Shown piece after piece: positions 37,101-50,787 of a stretch of 64,000 nucleotides of DNA. The stretch is from Mycogone perniciosa. Lineage: Eukaryota > Ascomycota > Sordariomycetes > Hypocreales > Hypocreaceae. The stretch lies in the NCBI GenBank assembly GCA_025331125.1, contig JAOALB010000134.1:1-64000 (forward strand). Direction: 5' to 3'. Each line of letters opens with the position of its first letter. The first letter of the stretch is position 1. Position numbers and translations under genes: made by a program. Below the pieces are notes generated by a model. The model saw only the letters and a program-made list of their open reading frames with translations, was not told the DNA's origin and did no database searches.

Positions 37101-39950
37101 CCTTTCCTTTACTTTATTTAAATTTTACTTTTAAGTAAATTATTTCTATAATTAAATTAAAAGTAACTTTTTTAATTCTTTTCTTTAATATACTTAAAGG
37201 TTCTATATAGGATTTCTGCCCTATAGCTAAAGCCTTTTTAATAGTTTTAATTGCTGGGAAAGCTTTACTATTGCGCTAATAAAGCTAGCTATTCTCTTAA
37301 TTAATATTAAAGTTATTGCGTTTTAACTAAAAATAACCGAGAATAATATTATACTTATCGATATTTACTATATCGCAAAAAACTATTCCTTTACATTTAG
37401 CGATTTTAAGCTTAAAATAATTAATCTTTCGCTTAACCTATCTATTATTATATATAAAGGCTCCTCCTTTTACCTAATAAAGTTAATATAGTCTGGTTTT
37501 CTCTTTTTAAAGTAATTATAGGCAATTTATAGTTATAGGTGTAATAAAATTGCCTATTACTCTACTATCTACTAATATATATAGCTAATATCCTTTAACT
37601 ATTATCTTTAATTTAAAATATAATAAATCTTTATTATTACTTTTATTATTTAATATTCTAAAAGATATAATTTATTAATCGTTACTTTATAGCCCTTTTA
37701 CAGGTAATATTAATCGTTTTTTAATTCTTTTCTTTTTATATAGATTTTGCAATTAATCAAAGTTCCTTAAAGTAAATACTACCTTCTTTTATTATAGGCA
37801 GTTCCTTTATAAGTAATAAAGTTAAACTGGTTTTAATGCAGCTCTTTTATAATCTAATTAATCTCTCTATCTTTTAAAGTGGGTTTATACTTTATATACT
37901 TTTATATTCGCTATTTTTAAAGTTTTTCCTATAAGTAGATAATGCATTTATCCTTCTAGTAGTATACGTAATCTAGCGATAAGTATAAAGTATTATTGGC
38001 TTATTATATATACTAATCCCTTAACTTATTTCATTTATATATAATATACTTTAAACTATTGCACTTTAAGTAATATTATCGATTACACTTAAACCTTTTA
38101 TTATAGCAGAAATGCTATTCTATTAATTTCTTTTAGCAGTAAATATAGTATCCTTTAAACTTATATCCTTTAAGTCTTTATAGCTAATAATATTTTCTTA
38201 AAGCTTTAGTATTTAGTTTAATAATAATAATCTTAAAGTCTTAATACTATATAGTTATAATTTATTTCTTAAAAGCATTATAATTTTATATTTATTCTAT
38301 AAAGTAAAATAAGATTTTAATTGGAAATGCATTATACTTTACTTTTTCTTAAAAATATATTATATACCTATATATAATGCAAATAACCTAGGATATAGTA
38401 TAATATTTTTTATAAATAGGGTTATTTACAGTATAGTCTCTTTATATATAAAAATATATAGGTTTTTCGTATATAGTTAAAGCAGTTAAGATAGCTTTAA
38501 TAGCTATTTTATTATTAGCTTTATTTTATATATAAAGCTGTTTATATAAGCGTAAATTTATCCTATTTTGCTATATACCTATAATAACCCTTTTAAATAA
38601 ATTTAAATAGTATTTATTTAGCTTACCTTTAAAGTTACTGTTTATAGGCAATATATTTTCTGGTTTTAAAGGTATAGTACTATATAGTAATAGTCTATAT
38701 TATAAAGGGTTATTTTTATTTTTATTATTAAAGTTACTGCTATTAGTTTATCTTTTATTAACTATAGTTATTTAATTAAAATATTAATAGTTAATTATAG
38801 TAACTATTTATTTATCTAGGATACTATTATCCTTATCTAACTTTATATAGCTAAAGTCTAGGTTTCGTTCCATTAAACTGTCTAGGTATAGCGAGTACCT
38901 GTTTACTTTATCTTCTTTAAGAATATCTTTAAGAGTCGAGGATTTAAGTCTTAACCAGTATCCCTTTCAGTTTATTATAAATATCTTTCTAGGTTATTTT
39001 AAATATTATCTGCTTTTATCTTTACTAGATTTATAAATAGGGCAGCTATTATTATAATATATAGTCTAGCTAAATAATATATAATTAATAGCTTTTAAAA
39101 TTATATTAACCTTTTATTTAGGTTTTAGCGCAAGCTTTTAAAGTTTATTAGTTTTTAATTTTTATAAAGCTTTATAGTCCTTTAAAATATATCCTAGTTT
39201 ATTATAGTTATAATAAATAACTTTTACTTTTCCTTTTTAAATAGCGTTTAAATCTATTTAATTAAGTTTTTTATTATTAAAGCTAGTAATATATTTTTAT
39301 CGCTTTTTACTTTAATTTATATATCCTTAATACTTATAAACTTATTTAAATTACTATTATCTTTTTTTTATATTTAAGTAAAGTTTATAAAGTAAATTAT
39401 TTATATTTATATATTTTTTAATAAATTTAATAATACTTTTATTGCAAGAGAACTCATAAACTTCCCTTTTAACTTTTAGTTTAAGTCTATTATAAAAGCA
39501 TTTAATAAAAGCAGAGTTTCCCTATTTAACTTTAAAAGTATAGTTTTTAAAGTATATAGTATAGTTAAAGCATTTTCCTTTTTAAACTAAGTTTATAAGT
39601 TTATTTTCTATAGTGTATTCTTTATTAATATTATTAAAGATATTCTTTAGTTTTTCTTTAAATCAATTATAGCTAGCGAATATAAGTTATATTTACTTAT
39701 CGGCTTTACTTTTATTATTAAAGAAATCCCTTTAAATAAGTTTAAACTACTTTAAGGCATTTCCTTTAAATTATTTAACAGCTAAAAGGACTTTACTAGT
39801 TTTTATATTAAAGTTAATTAAAAAGTAGGTAAAGTAATTGCGTAATTAAGTAAAAAACAGTTAAAATGCTATAGTACTTTTATTAAAGTGCTTAAAGCGT
39901 TGTATTTTAAGCGACTTTTTTAAGTCCTTTAAAGGTCGGTTTCCTTTATA
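34120..39950 (-). pseudogene. G1-b gag-pol, RIP-inactivated
   Basis: This is a degenerate Gypsy polyprotein on the minus strand. Near 36401-36435 the reading VIYLNNVLIF stands at the reverse transcriptase motif 'YLDDVLIF', both Asp having become Asn. Upstream, at about 36560-36780, segments resembling 'KKKGGKLR', 'LNKATIK' and 'LDFKSAYN' (LNFKSAYN in the sequence) match the conserved Gypsy reverse transcriptase fingers and palm. Integrase should lie at about 34.8-35.4 kb. Stops are dense throughout. Confidence 0.75.
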
Positions 39951-40322
39951 GTTCGGTATAAGGTTTAGAGCAGGTAGGGCCTAATTTTGTAAGTTTATAA
40001 TAGTTATTTATTGTTAATGAATTATTTAATTAAGCCTAGCATTCTTAGCAATTAAATACTAAAAGCATTACTTTTATTTTATATAGTTAGCTTTTATATA
40101 TTAAAAGGCTTCCTTTATACGAATATAAAGTTATTCTATTTTATTAACTTTATCCTTATTTTCGCTTCTATTTATATTATTATTTCTATTATTATCTTTC
40201 CTTTAATAAAGAGGTAGAATTAAAGGTAGAGTATTAGGGTTATTAAAAAAGGATACTGCAGCGGATATACTTGCAATATTGCTTAGGATTTTTAATGGCC
40301 TTTTAAATAAAAGTTATTAATA

Positions 40323-40680
40323 TATAACAATCCGGGTTAATTCTTAACAATTAAACCGAGGTTTATAGGTTTATATTAACAGAGAGGTTAAAGATAAATA
40401 CTAAATAGGGTAATATAGTTATAATTCTATAAAACAGGCAGTTCTAGTAAATATAATTTATTAACGACTATTTAAGTAATTATACTGAATGAGTAATAAG
40501 CTAGTCGTATATATATAAAGGAGATATTCTAAGGACTGATTATCCTTAAGTTGTAGACTAATCCTTTAAAAACGCGGACTATAGTATAAGAACCAGGGAC
40601 CGCTATCTGGCCGTCGGTCCAGGTCACGTATATCAACACATAACGTATATATATATGGGCCGCATGTTCGGGTCGTGACA
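40323..40680 (-). repeat. 5' LTR of G1-b
   Basis: 358-bp LTR matching 33009-33366. Its right end (40600-40680, with GGCCGTCGGTCCAGG and GGGTCGTGACA) is nearly free of RIP, while its left part is TA-rich. Confidence 0.93.
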
Positions 40681-40685
40681 CAACA

Positions 40686-43600
40686 GTATTAGCGTAAAAA
40701 AACTCTGTTTTCTTGACTATAAAGAGGTTTAGTAGGCAAGGCTATAAAAGCTTTATTTTTAAGTAAGGGTTAAAACTATAATTAGCGAAAAATAGCAATA
40801 CATTAATAGTTTTAAATACTATATTATTTACAGTAAATTTAGCTAATAAAAGCTAATAGGCCTAGTTATTTTAATAAGAGTTAATAAAGGCTTATAAGTA
40901 TTATTTTACATTTATATTAATTCTTTTAGTCTAGCCATTAGTTTTAAGGTAAAAGGCTAATAACTATTTTAATATAACTCTTAATTGCTTTAAAGGTTAT
41001 TCCTAGAATTTTAATATAAACTATATATTGCAGTTTAATATAATATTATCAGGTATATTATAAAGGCAGTAAATCCTGTTAATAAATATATTAGCTAGCT
41101 CCTTTATTAATAGTAAAGTAATAGGTATAAAATAATATATTTTTATAAAGTAGCAGACTACTATTAGTAAATATTTATGAATAGTATTATAATAGTAGGA
41201 TTTAGGCAGTAGTATAATACAGTTAATAAAAATATTTAATTATATATAGAATAAGATTAGTAATAGTTAAAGGAAGCCTTATAGTAAAAATTGCAAGGCC
41301 TTTATTTTAATATATAGTTTGCAGGCTTATATAAATACTTTAGTATCTTTTAAAATCTATAGCTACTAGTATATCCGGCTAATAAAGTCTAAAGTTTTAA
41401 ACCTGCCTAGGTATCTAGCTAGGCTTTTTAAGTGGTTTCTAAATAGGATTTATATATAAAGCTTATTATTAAAGGGAATAAAAAGCTGCTTTTAGTAATA
41501 TATTCTATTATTTATTACTTAACAGTTATTTATTGCAATCCAAAGTTCTTTATAAAACTGTTTTAGCTATTAGCGGATATTTAAGTCTTAAAGTGCAGTT
41601 ACTATTTCTTTTACTATAGTATTTTATTTATATACTACTGCAATTAAGTTATTAATTAGTTTATCTTTTACTAGTATTATTATAGCTATAAAGGCAGCCT
41701 TTATAGACAGTTTAATATTTAATAAGACTTTTTTTTAAAATATTGCCTAAACTTTAAAGCTAAAAGAACTTTATAGGAAAATAATATATTGCCTATTTTT
41801 AATTTAGTTATTAAAGGGGTCTAATTTTACAGGCCTATTTTCCGCTTTTTTACTTAAAGCATTAAGCTTTATAGCCTTAAAGCTAGGTTAGTAAATAATA
41901 TAAAAGTTAAAGCTAAAGAGGAATTTAAACTATTAGACTTGCCGCTAGTTTAAGGATTTTATTAAAGTAAAGTATTTAAGGTTTTTATAATCTATAATAA
42001 TATTAAACTCTTATAAACTTTATAATTTTAGGCACTACTTTTTTATTACTTTAATAATAGCTAAAGGTTTTTTATTATAGATTTTATAGTTGTATTCTTA
42101 GGTATTATACTTTATAGAAAAGAATATAATAAGGTATAAAATGCCCTCTTTATTATACTATACTAGGATACCGCCTAATGCCTAGTTAAAGGCATTAATC
42201 TTAAAGACTATTTACTTATTATAGTTTAAAAGGGCTAAAACTAAAGCTAATTTAAAGGTATATTTAATTAAATTAAAGGCTTCCTGCTATTTCTCTCTTT
42301 AACTATATAATTAATCCTTTTTTAAAAGCTTATTTAATAATGCAGCTATTTTAAAGTATCTTTAAATAAAACGGTAATAGAAATTTATAAAGCTAAAGAA
42401 CTTTTATAAGTCTTTTACTCCTTTAAGTAATTGCCAGTTTAATATAGCCTTAACCTTTTTAAGATTTATTTTTAATCCCTTTAAAGTAATAAGTAAGCTA
42501 AAGTATTTTATCTTTATTGTCTTAAATTTATATTTAATAATATTAATCTAAAGGCCAGCGTTTTAAAGGCAGGCTACTATTTGATATATATATTTTTAAT
42601 ACTCCTTTTAGTATAATAAATATATAAAAATATTGTTAAAGTATATTATATGAATATAGTTAAAGAGGTTATAGAAAGTATAGTTAATATAGTATTAAAA
42701 TATAATAAGCGCATTATAGAGGCCAAAAGGTATAACTAATATCTTAAAAAGGCTAAACTTTATAATAAACGCTGTTTTCTATATATCCCCTTTAATAATA
42801 TAAAGGTTATTAAATATAGTAAGAATATTAAATTTTATATATACCTTTATATAGTTTAAAGCATTAAGGGTTTCCTAGATTAATAACAGTAAATATTAAT
42901 TTTGAATAGTAATATTATTTAACCTTTAATAATTTTAATAAATATAGATACTGCCTTTTAGTTTTATAGCTAAAAGGAGGGGAATAATATATTATACTTG
43001 CAATTTATAGATAAATCCTTTCACTAAATTATTATTTAACTATTTTCTTATTACCTGCAGTTTATTAAGTAAAAATAGTTTATTTTTTTAATATAGTAGG
43101 TCTTTTTTTAGCAGTATCTCGATTTTATAGTTTTAGGCCTATTATAGGGGAGGTTTATTTACTGTCTTTAACAGGAAGGTATTATATAAGTTATATAGCC
43201 AGGATAATAGTTTTTTTAAAATATCTAGTTTACTAAATTGAAGTTTTCCTGCTATAAATTTCTTAATATTAATAGCTATAATCTTTTTTAATTATATTAC
43301 AACGTAGTATTTATTAATAAAGTTATATATTTCTTTAAATAATACTATTTTTACTTTAATATAGTTTCCCTATTTTATAAATATTTTTTAGAACAACTTA
43401 TTTAAAGGCTTTAGTAAAGTAATAAATATTAATTTTTTAATTTTAATAGTTTAGTTAATCTCCTTTTAAATTACTTTTATTATATAGATATATAATTATT
43501 AATAAAAGGTAATAAAGTTTATAGCTGCTATTATTTATATATCCGCTATATTTAAATATACTTTTTAATTTTAAACTTTAGTTTAGTTTTATAAAAATAA

Positions 43601-46214
43601 TATATTAAAAAGTAATAGTAATAGCGTTAATAAAGGTTTCCTTTTTTATTATTAACTGCAGATTATAAAAGTAGGCAGTAGCTTTATATATACTTAATTC
43701 AGGATTATTTATATTTATATTCTTTTATTATTAATTCTACTATACCTGCAGATTATATAATAATCTTAATTTAGCGTTAAGGTTTATAGAATATATAATT
43801 TAAAAGCCCCCTCCCTAATTAAATTATAGTCTATTTCTTTTAAAGTATTTTTAATTAATAGTTACTAGTATAGTATAGTTTTTTATTGAATTAAGTTAAA
43901 CTCTGCTTTATTTAAAGTATTTTTAACTATTAGTTATTAGTAATATATATTCTTTATATTAGCTTTAATAAAGTTATTTTTTATTTTAACTGCTATTAAA
44001 ACTTATATAAGGCTAGCTATACTTTTTAAAAGATAATAGGGTTATAATAGTAATAGGATTTAAAAGTAATAGTTAACTTTTCCTAGTTAATATTAAAGTT
44101 ATACTTTTTTAAGTATAAAAAGCTAAAGGTTATAAATATATTATAAAGGTATTTATAATAAAACAGAGGCAGAGTTTTTTATAAAAACTAATTATAGTTT
44201 ATATAATAAAAAAGTCTAAAATTTTATTAGCTATACGTTTATTGGTAAATAAAAGATTCCTAGTAAACAGTAATTATTAAATAATAATACTAAATTGCTT
44301 AATAAAAGCGCAGCTAATAAAAGCTTAAAGTATATAGCTGCTATTTATTAAAGCTTTTATATTAATATAGATATTATATATAAGGAATTATATAATTTAT
44401 ATTAAAAGGGATTTACTATTTATTAATTTAAATTTAAAAGGTTTTTAACTAAAAAGATAGCAGTAAATTTATTTTAAGATAATAGTTTTATCTATAGTTA
44501 ACCTTTATTTATAACTTTCAGTAAAGGTTAATCTTTTCTTTAATTTGCGAGTTAAGTTTAGGTTTTTAATAGGTAAAGCTAGCTAAATTAAAGTAAACTA
44601 AAAGTTAATAAAGCAGCGCTATTATTATTGTTTTTATTAATACTTAAAGAGGGTATATCGTTTAGGGCCTAGATTTATAGGTTACCTAGGCATTATAGGT
44701 AATATTAGCACGCTATTAGGGTTTAATTATTATACTTTACTAGGCTATTCTATTATTAGCTTTAAAGTACTACTAGGTTAAAGTATAGTTAATATAGCTA
44801 AACTTAGCGATTTTAATTTTATATTTAATATAGATTGCCTGAATATATATTAAACAGCTTTTTTTTATTATATTTATTAAAGCTATAGTTTATTTTTTTA
44901 TAGTAAAAGTAAAGTCTTTTAATAATATATTTTTTGCGAAAGACTTAAAGGTAAAGTGGCAGGGTATATATAGTATCTAGCTGTATTAGGTTACTGGCTG
45001 GCACTAAGGTAGCGGCTTAATTATTTTACTAGCATTAATAATATTGCTATTAGTGCTAATACTATTATTATTAATAGCTTTATTAGCGCTGGCCTATTTA
45101 GGCAGTGTAGAGGGCATTATAGTAGGCGCCCTTTTAGAGCCTATTATAAATAGTTTAGTAGAGTTAATACTATTTAGTAAAGTTAAATTTATTTAGCTTA
45201 ATTATTTAAGTCTTTATAGCGTCAGTAAGCTTTTAAAAGACCTTTATCTTTAAGGACTTTACTATTTATTTAGCAGTTTTACTATATTCGCTACTTAATA
45301 TAAATAACTTTACTATAAAGTTTTAAAAAGGCTAATTTAATATATATAGGTTATTAAAAAACTATAATGCCTTTTAAGAAAAGTTATTTATTTTATATTA
45401 TTTATTAAAATTAATAAAAAATACTATATTAATTTTTTAATACTATTAGGTAATGTTATTAAAACTTTTAATAATAGTATTAAAGTTTCTTTATTATAGT
45501 TAATATATATTTCTTTTTAAAAGACCTATAATATATAAAATCTTTTTAAATTTAATTAAGAAAATTAATTAATTGTTTATAAAAGTAATATTAATTTAAA
45601 AATATTAATTAATATATTTTTATTAATATTTAATAATATCCTTTTATTTACTATTAAATTATTTAAAGTCTTTAATTTAATAGCAGCTAAATAGGTTATT
45701 ATTTTTAAGGCTTAGTAGTAAGGCTGCATTTAAAGCTTTAACTTAAGCTTTAATTTATATTTTAAAGTCTTAATTTTTAACTGCCTACTTTAAGACTTTT
45801 TATTTAAAGGTTTGTTTTTATTCTTTTTATTAAAGTAAACCTTTTTAATTATTTAGCTAAAAAGATAGAATTAGTAATAAAAATTATTATCTTTAATAAT
45901 TGCATTTATTAAATGCGTATAGTCGCTATTAATGCTAGATTTTTATAAGGTTTTAAAAAGAAAAGGGAAAGGTATAAACCTTATAGCTAAGACTATAATC
46001 TATTAAGCTAAATTAAGCTGCAGGGTAAGGTTTAAGACATTTATATTTATCTCGCTTATAATTGGTTTCCTATAAATATTGGGTTTAAGGGATAAAGGCT
46101 AGGCTATAAAGGCATTATTATAGGTTTAGGAATAAAGGGGGATTTAAGGGGAATTTATAATCGGTTAGGCATATACCTTGCAATAGCGCAGCTAAGTTAA
46201 GGGACAGCATAAAC
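40686..46214 (-). pseudogene. Gypsy-2 gag-pol, RIP-inactivated
   Basis: This is a minus-strand Gypsy polyprotein. Integrase zinc-binding region at about 41310-41440: a HLKSLARYLGRFKTLDFIS-like stretch followed by a C..(C)-type pair, matching the H2C2 'H..P..GH.G..KT..LI...WW' pattern. RNase H at about 41930-42030: IDYKNLKYF corresponds to 'TDHKNLEYF'. Reverse transcriptase: IPFGLYN at about 42713-42733 is intact, and YFNNIFIYI at about 42619-42646 replaces 'YLDDIFIYS'. Protease and gag should lie from about 44 to 46.1 kb but are not readable. Confidence 0.8.
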
Positions 46215-46386
46215 TATTATAGTATAGAAAGGTAGGTTAAGGCAAATATTATTATTATGCTATAGAGAATAAGAAAGCCTTAAGGCTTTATAGAAAGCTA
46301 TAGCTAGGAATATATTGGGGCCTGGTTATATAACTAGGGCTTACGTGATAGGGCGTTAATATTGCATTACAGTTAGTGCCGTAACA
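46215..46386 (-). repeat. 5' LTR of Gypsy-2
   Basis: 172-bp partner of 32008-32179, with more C-to-T and G-to-A changes than that copy. It ends GCCGTAACA and is followed by the GCGTT duplication. Confidence 0.9.
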
Positions 46387-46391
46387 GCGTT

Positions 46392-49300
46392 ATTTATACT
46401 AAAGGGGGTCCTATTAAACCTAAAGGAACAGGTATAGCTACTTTTAATATCTTTAATAAAGATAATAAATATAAAAAGATAATACTATTAAATACCTTTT
46501 ATTACTTACAGCTAAATATAAACCTTATAAGTAGTTTAAGGCATTATTAAACTAAAGGATATATATAGTATAATACTTTTTTTATAAAAACTATATAGCT
46601 AATAAAGCTATTAAATCCCTTAAAATATAGTTCTTTTCTTATAATTAAAGGATATACTATACTATATAGCTATATAAATAGCTATAAAGCTTATAGCTTT
46701 ATGTAGGTTTAAATTCCTGCTATTAGTAAAAAAAAGGCTTAGGAATATATTGCTATTTTAAAAGTAATAGCTTTAAAAAAACAATTAATTAAATTTAGTT
46801 TTAGGCTTATTAAAAAGAATAATTATAAGGGAAAGGATTTCTCTGAACGCCCTGAAACCCTAGGCTAAGTAGAGGATAAAGGGCCCTGTATACCCCTATT
46901 ACTTAAAGAAATAGGGGGGAATAAGCCTATAGAGGATACCCTTATAAAGGAAAGGCCCTATATGCCTAAAGAATCCTCTATTACTAAAGATCTAGAGGTT
47001 ATTAAGCTAATTAAATTAAAGGAAGAGACTATTATTAGTCCTAGCTATAAGCTATTAAAGCTAGCCCTTTTATAGCATAAAAGACTAGGTTATATTAATT
47101 TAAGTTTATTTAAAAAGACTGCTAAAATAACTACTAGAATTCTTAACTTTAATTTTATTAAAGAGATTGAATTTTATTGCCTAGCATATAATAAAGGAAA
47201 AGCTATTAAAAGGCTTAATTTAAAGCTAATTCCTAATCTATTAGCCTCTTTAAATTATCTAAAAGCTAATACTTTCTTTATAAAGCCAGTGCTTTATAAT
47301 AAGGCCCCTATTAATCTTTTAATTATCGATAGAAAATCAAGATATAGGTGGCTATTCCTTTTAAAAGATTATAGTGGACCCACGCTTTTAGCTATTATAT
47401 AAGGCTTTATAAATAGCTTGAAAACGCAATATAACTAGTATTTTAAAGAATTTCATTATAATAACGGAAAAGAAATTAATTAAAAACTTTAAACCTAGTT
47501 GTTTTTTTTAGGAACTATATATTCCTATAGCAGCCTTTACATTTATAAATAGAATAGTTTAATAGAATACTTTATTAAAGTTTTATTAAATAAACTATAA
47601 GCTATTATTATAGCAGTTAACTTACTGCTATATCTCTAGAATTTTATTATTACTATAGTTTTTAAATTAATTAGCTATATAGCTATTACTAATAGGGACT
47701 TTACCCTTTATTAAGAATTATATAAAGACCTAGACTGTAATAACAATTATAAACCTAATCTGTAAAGATATAGGATTATTGGCTTTTATTATAAAGTATT
47801 TGTTTTATAAAAATATAAGGTTAAAGGCTATAAATTAGCCTTTAAAACTAAAACTAGGAGACTACTAGCAGTTTTAGGTAATAATATTTACTTTATCTAT
47901 ATTCTAACTAGATATATAGTCTTTAAATCGTTAACTATAAAGCTATATAAAGATAAAATTCCTAAGCTTTAAATCTTAGAGCCTACTATAAGTCAGGATA
48001 ATAAAGGATTAAAGGGAGAAATAGAGCTAGATCTTATAAATTAAATAATTCCTAGCTTTTAGGATATTAATCCCTTACTCCTTAATTTTATTCTAAAGGG
48101 AGTACCTACTACTATTCCCTTTTTCTTATACTAGTTACATAAGACTCTGCAGTTATAAAGGATCCTATAAATATAGATATATCCTATTGTCTCTATAATA
48201 GTATTAAAAAGCTAGCCTTTTTAGCTACTGCAGTATAAGACCTATAAATACTTAAGTAAATACTTTATAGTTTTAATAAAACTAAATAGCTAAAAGCAAT
48301 TTATAGCGAATTTAAGTAGTTAATTAAATAATATACTTTTACCTTTATTAAGCGTAATAATATTCTTAAAGGCAGGAATCTTATTACTAGTCGATTAGTT
48401 TTAAAGATTAAGAAAAACTAAAATAATAAAATAATAAAATTTAAAGCTAAACTAGTTATTAAAGGTTTCCAATAACTAAAAGGAATAAATTTTAACTAAA
48501 CATTTACTTCAATAGCTATTCCTTTTATTTAGCGGCTTTTATTAGCTTTAGCTACTATCTATAACTAGGAAATTAAATAAATCGACTTTATTAATATATT
48601 CTTTAATAGGATACTTAAGGAAACTATTTTCTTAAATTTCCTTAAAGGATTTAAAGATTATACTAGTTAAGCTTCCTTTAAAATTAAGTCTATTCTTAAA
48701 AAGCTAAGTTATAACTTTAATATAAATTAGGTTATTTAGTTATAGAAAGCTCTTTATAGCCTAAAACAGTCCCTTAAAGAATAGCAATAAGCTTTATAAG
48801 CTTTAAGAAATAAATTAAAATATAATCCTTTAATCTTTAACTCTGCTATTCTCTATAATTTAAATAATAGTATTTTTATTATTACTTATATAAATAACTG
48901 TCTTTTTATTAGACTAGATAAAGAAGCTATAGCCTAGCTAAAGCTAGCTTTTAATAAAGTCTATACTATAAAAGATAAAGGCTTTGCCTTTTTCTTTTTA
49001 AGGGTTTAGATAATTAAAGATAGAAAAAGAGGCCTTTTTTAACTTTCCTAGAAATAGTATATTATTAAAGCTATAAAGCTTTTTAACCTTTAAAACTCTA
49101 AGCCTATCTAATTACCCCTACAGCCCTTTATTTTAGCTAATAAAACTATAACTAAATTAAATAAAGCTAATATTAAGCTTTTTTAAACTATTATTAATAC
49201 TATTATCTACTTAATAACGTATACTTAACTAGATACTAGCTTTTTAGTCTAGTAGCTAGCTAGATAATTTTAAGGCCTTTATAAAAAGCACTTAAACGCA

Positions 49301-49870
49301 GCCCGTAACCTATTACACTATTTAAATAATACCTAGGATCTAGCTATTTAATATACTAGAAAGTCTAGTCCTATACCTATTAACTATTGCGATAGTAATT
49401 TTACTGGGGATAAAGAATTAAGCAAATCGACTTATAGCTATATTATTATAGTTGTTAATAGGCTAATTAGCTGGAAATAAAAAAAGGGCCTAACTATTTG
49501 TCTTTTTATACTAGAAGCAGAGTTTATAGCTTTTATAGAAGCTATTAGAGAGATTTAGTGGATTATTGGCCTATATAAAGAGGTAGATCGACTAATTAAA
49601 CAGCCAATCTCTCTATTTAACGACAATAAAGGTGCTATTTTAACTTTAAATAACCCTATTCTTTATAATCGAACAAAATATACTCTATTACAATTTAATT
49701 ATATAAAGGAATAGGTTAAAAATAGCGTTATTACAGTTAGCTATCTGGAAACCAGTAAAATGGTTGCTGACAGGCTTACTAAGCCTCTTCCAGGTTAAAA
49801 GCTAAAGAACTTTATAAGTCTCTTTAATCTTCAGCTTTTACCTAAGATTTATACCTAAGGTTCTTTACCC
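46392..49870 (+). pseudogene. Copia-2 pol (protease end to RNase H), RIP-inactivated
   Basis: The best-read polyprotein of the window, one + frame with many TAA/TAG. The protease tail begins at 46392. GAG-pre-integrase at about 47050-47215: HKRLGYINL, then a C..C pair reduced to one Cys. Integrase at about 47230-47850. Reverse transcriptase: KAKLVIKGF at about 48440-48480, ALYSLKQSLKEW-like near 48750, YINNC at 48887-48901 in place of the catalytic YVDDC. RNase H: a LEAEFIAFIEAIREI stretch at about 49510-49555, then NDNKGAI. The frame closes with MVADRLTKPL at 49760-49795, a standard Copia C-terminus. Domain order is Copia type. Both catalytic Asp of the reverse transcriptase are Asn. Confidence 0.88.
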
Positions 49871-50013
49871 TGTTTTTCTTCCTTTTACCTATATTAGCTA
49901 TTTTTATATTTTAGCTATTTTAGCTATTCCTTTTATTTTTGTATATCCTAGTTACTTTCCTATATCTAAGGTCCTATATCTACTTTAAAGTTATATAGGA
50001 TAGTATTTATTCC

Positions 50014-50021
50014 AGAGGGAG
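50014..50021 (+). promoter_or_regulatory. polypurine tract of Copia-2
   Basis: AGAGGGAG immediately precedes TGTTAAAAAGG, the right LTR start. Confidence 0.8.
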
Positions 50022-50602
50022 TGTTAAAAAGGAGGGCTAAAAAGCGAGGATTCTAGTGTAAATAAATAACCTTCTTATTCCGGCTAGACCCGGAATTAGG
50101 CCCGATACTAGGACCGAGTTCCTGGAAAACCCTTGGTATAAGTCAGGAAATTTCTGTTATCTTTAACAATAATAATTAAACTAGGACCAGCTACCCTGCC
50201 TACCCTAGACTTAATACAATAGGCATAATAGCTATTGTAAAATATTTAACTAAAATGGTTTCCTGTTTATATAGCCGTAAGTCGATTTAAATAATTTCCT
50301 ATATAAATAAATTTTATGGAAAATAGGAATAAAGCTATAAACTTAATTCTGCTACTGCATTTCTATTATTTAGTTAAAGGACTATTATAAAAGATAAAGC
50401 TATTGTTTATACAATTACTTCTATACTGGCCGTATATATACTAGATATTCTATAGCTTCTAGCTATTAAATCATTTACAATTTAATTATTTATCTATTAT
50501 TAGCCTAATTAAACTCTTAGTCGTTTCCTTATTACTGCATTATATACAGTTTCCTAAAAGCTATATATAAATAAGGTTTAGTATAACCTTGTTATTTTGA
50601 CA
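50022..50602 (+). repeat. 3' LTR of Copia-2
   Basis: 581-bp partner of 29726-30306, ending TTTTGACA, followed by AATCT (50603-50607), the target duplication. Confidence 0.93.
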
Positions 50603-50607
50603 AATCT

Positions 50608-50787
50608 CTATATTAAGGCTAGTTAAAAAGTAGGTAAAATAGTTGTACAGCTAAGTAAAAAATAGTTAAAGTGCTATAGTACTTTTATTAAAGTGCTTAA
50701 AAGGTTATACCTTAAGCGACTCTCCTAAATCCCTTAAAGGTTAGTTCCCTTTTAGGTTTTAAACTGGCCCTGGAATAAGTGCTGGCG
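50608..50787 (-). mobile_element. G1-a, short internal segment between Copia-2 and G1-c
   Basis: The 180 bases match G1-b 39800-39980 (GTAGGTAAA, GTGCTATAGTACTTTTATTA, TTAAGCGACT), so they belong to the 5' internal region of the outer Gypsy copy. The segment ends in TGGCG (50783-50787), the duplication of the G1-c insertion. Confidence 0.85.

Larger units (their letters stand above)
33009..40680 (-). mobile_element. Gypsy-1 copy b (G1-b), full-length
   Basis: This complete 7,672-bp minus-strand Ty3/Gypsy element has 358-bp LTRs and CAATA/CAACA duplications, and inserted into Gypsy-2. Right to left on + it reads 5' LTR, gag (about 38.5-39.9 kb), reverse transcriptase (about 36.3-36.8 kb), RNase H and integrase (about 34.9-36.1 kb), an extra + strand coding-like stretch (33766-34107) and the 3' LTR. 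Its right LTR is the least RIP-mutated part. Confidence 0.92.
32008..46386 (-). mobile_element. Gypsy-2 (G2), LTR retrotransposon containing a nested Gypsy-1
   Basis: This minus-strand Ty3/Gypsy element is bounded by 172-bp LTRs at 32008-32179 and 46215-46386, with GTGTT/GCGTT duplications. Without the nested G1-b it is about 6.7 kb. A polypurine run on the minus strand beside the left LTR shows that this is the 3' side. Integrase, RNase H and reverse transcriptase are recognisable in the right half. It inserted into the Copia-2 protease. Confidence 0.9.
29726..50602 (+). mobile_element. Copia-2 (C2), LTR retrotransposon containing a nested Gypsy-2
   Basis: This + strand Copia element has 581-bp LTRs at 29726-30306 and 50022-50602, a half-tRNA primer-binding site, gag at about 30.9-31.9 kb, a protease split by Gypsy-2, integrase, reverse transcriptase and RNase H at 47-49.8 kb, and an AGAGGGAG polypurine run before the right LTR. 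Without the nested elements it would be about 6.5 kb. Its pol is the best preserved in the window, but it still carries dozens of TAA/TAG codons. Confidence 0.93.
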
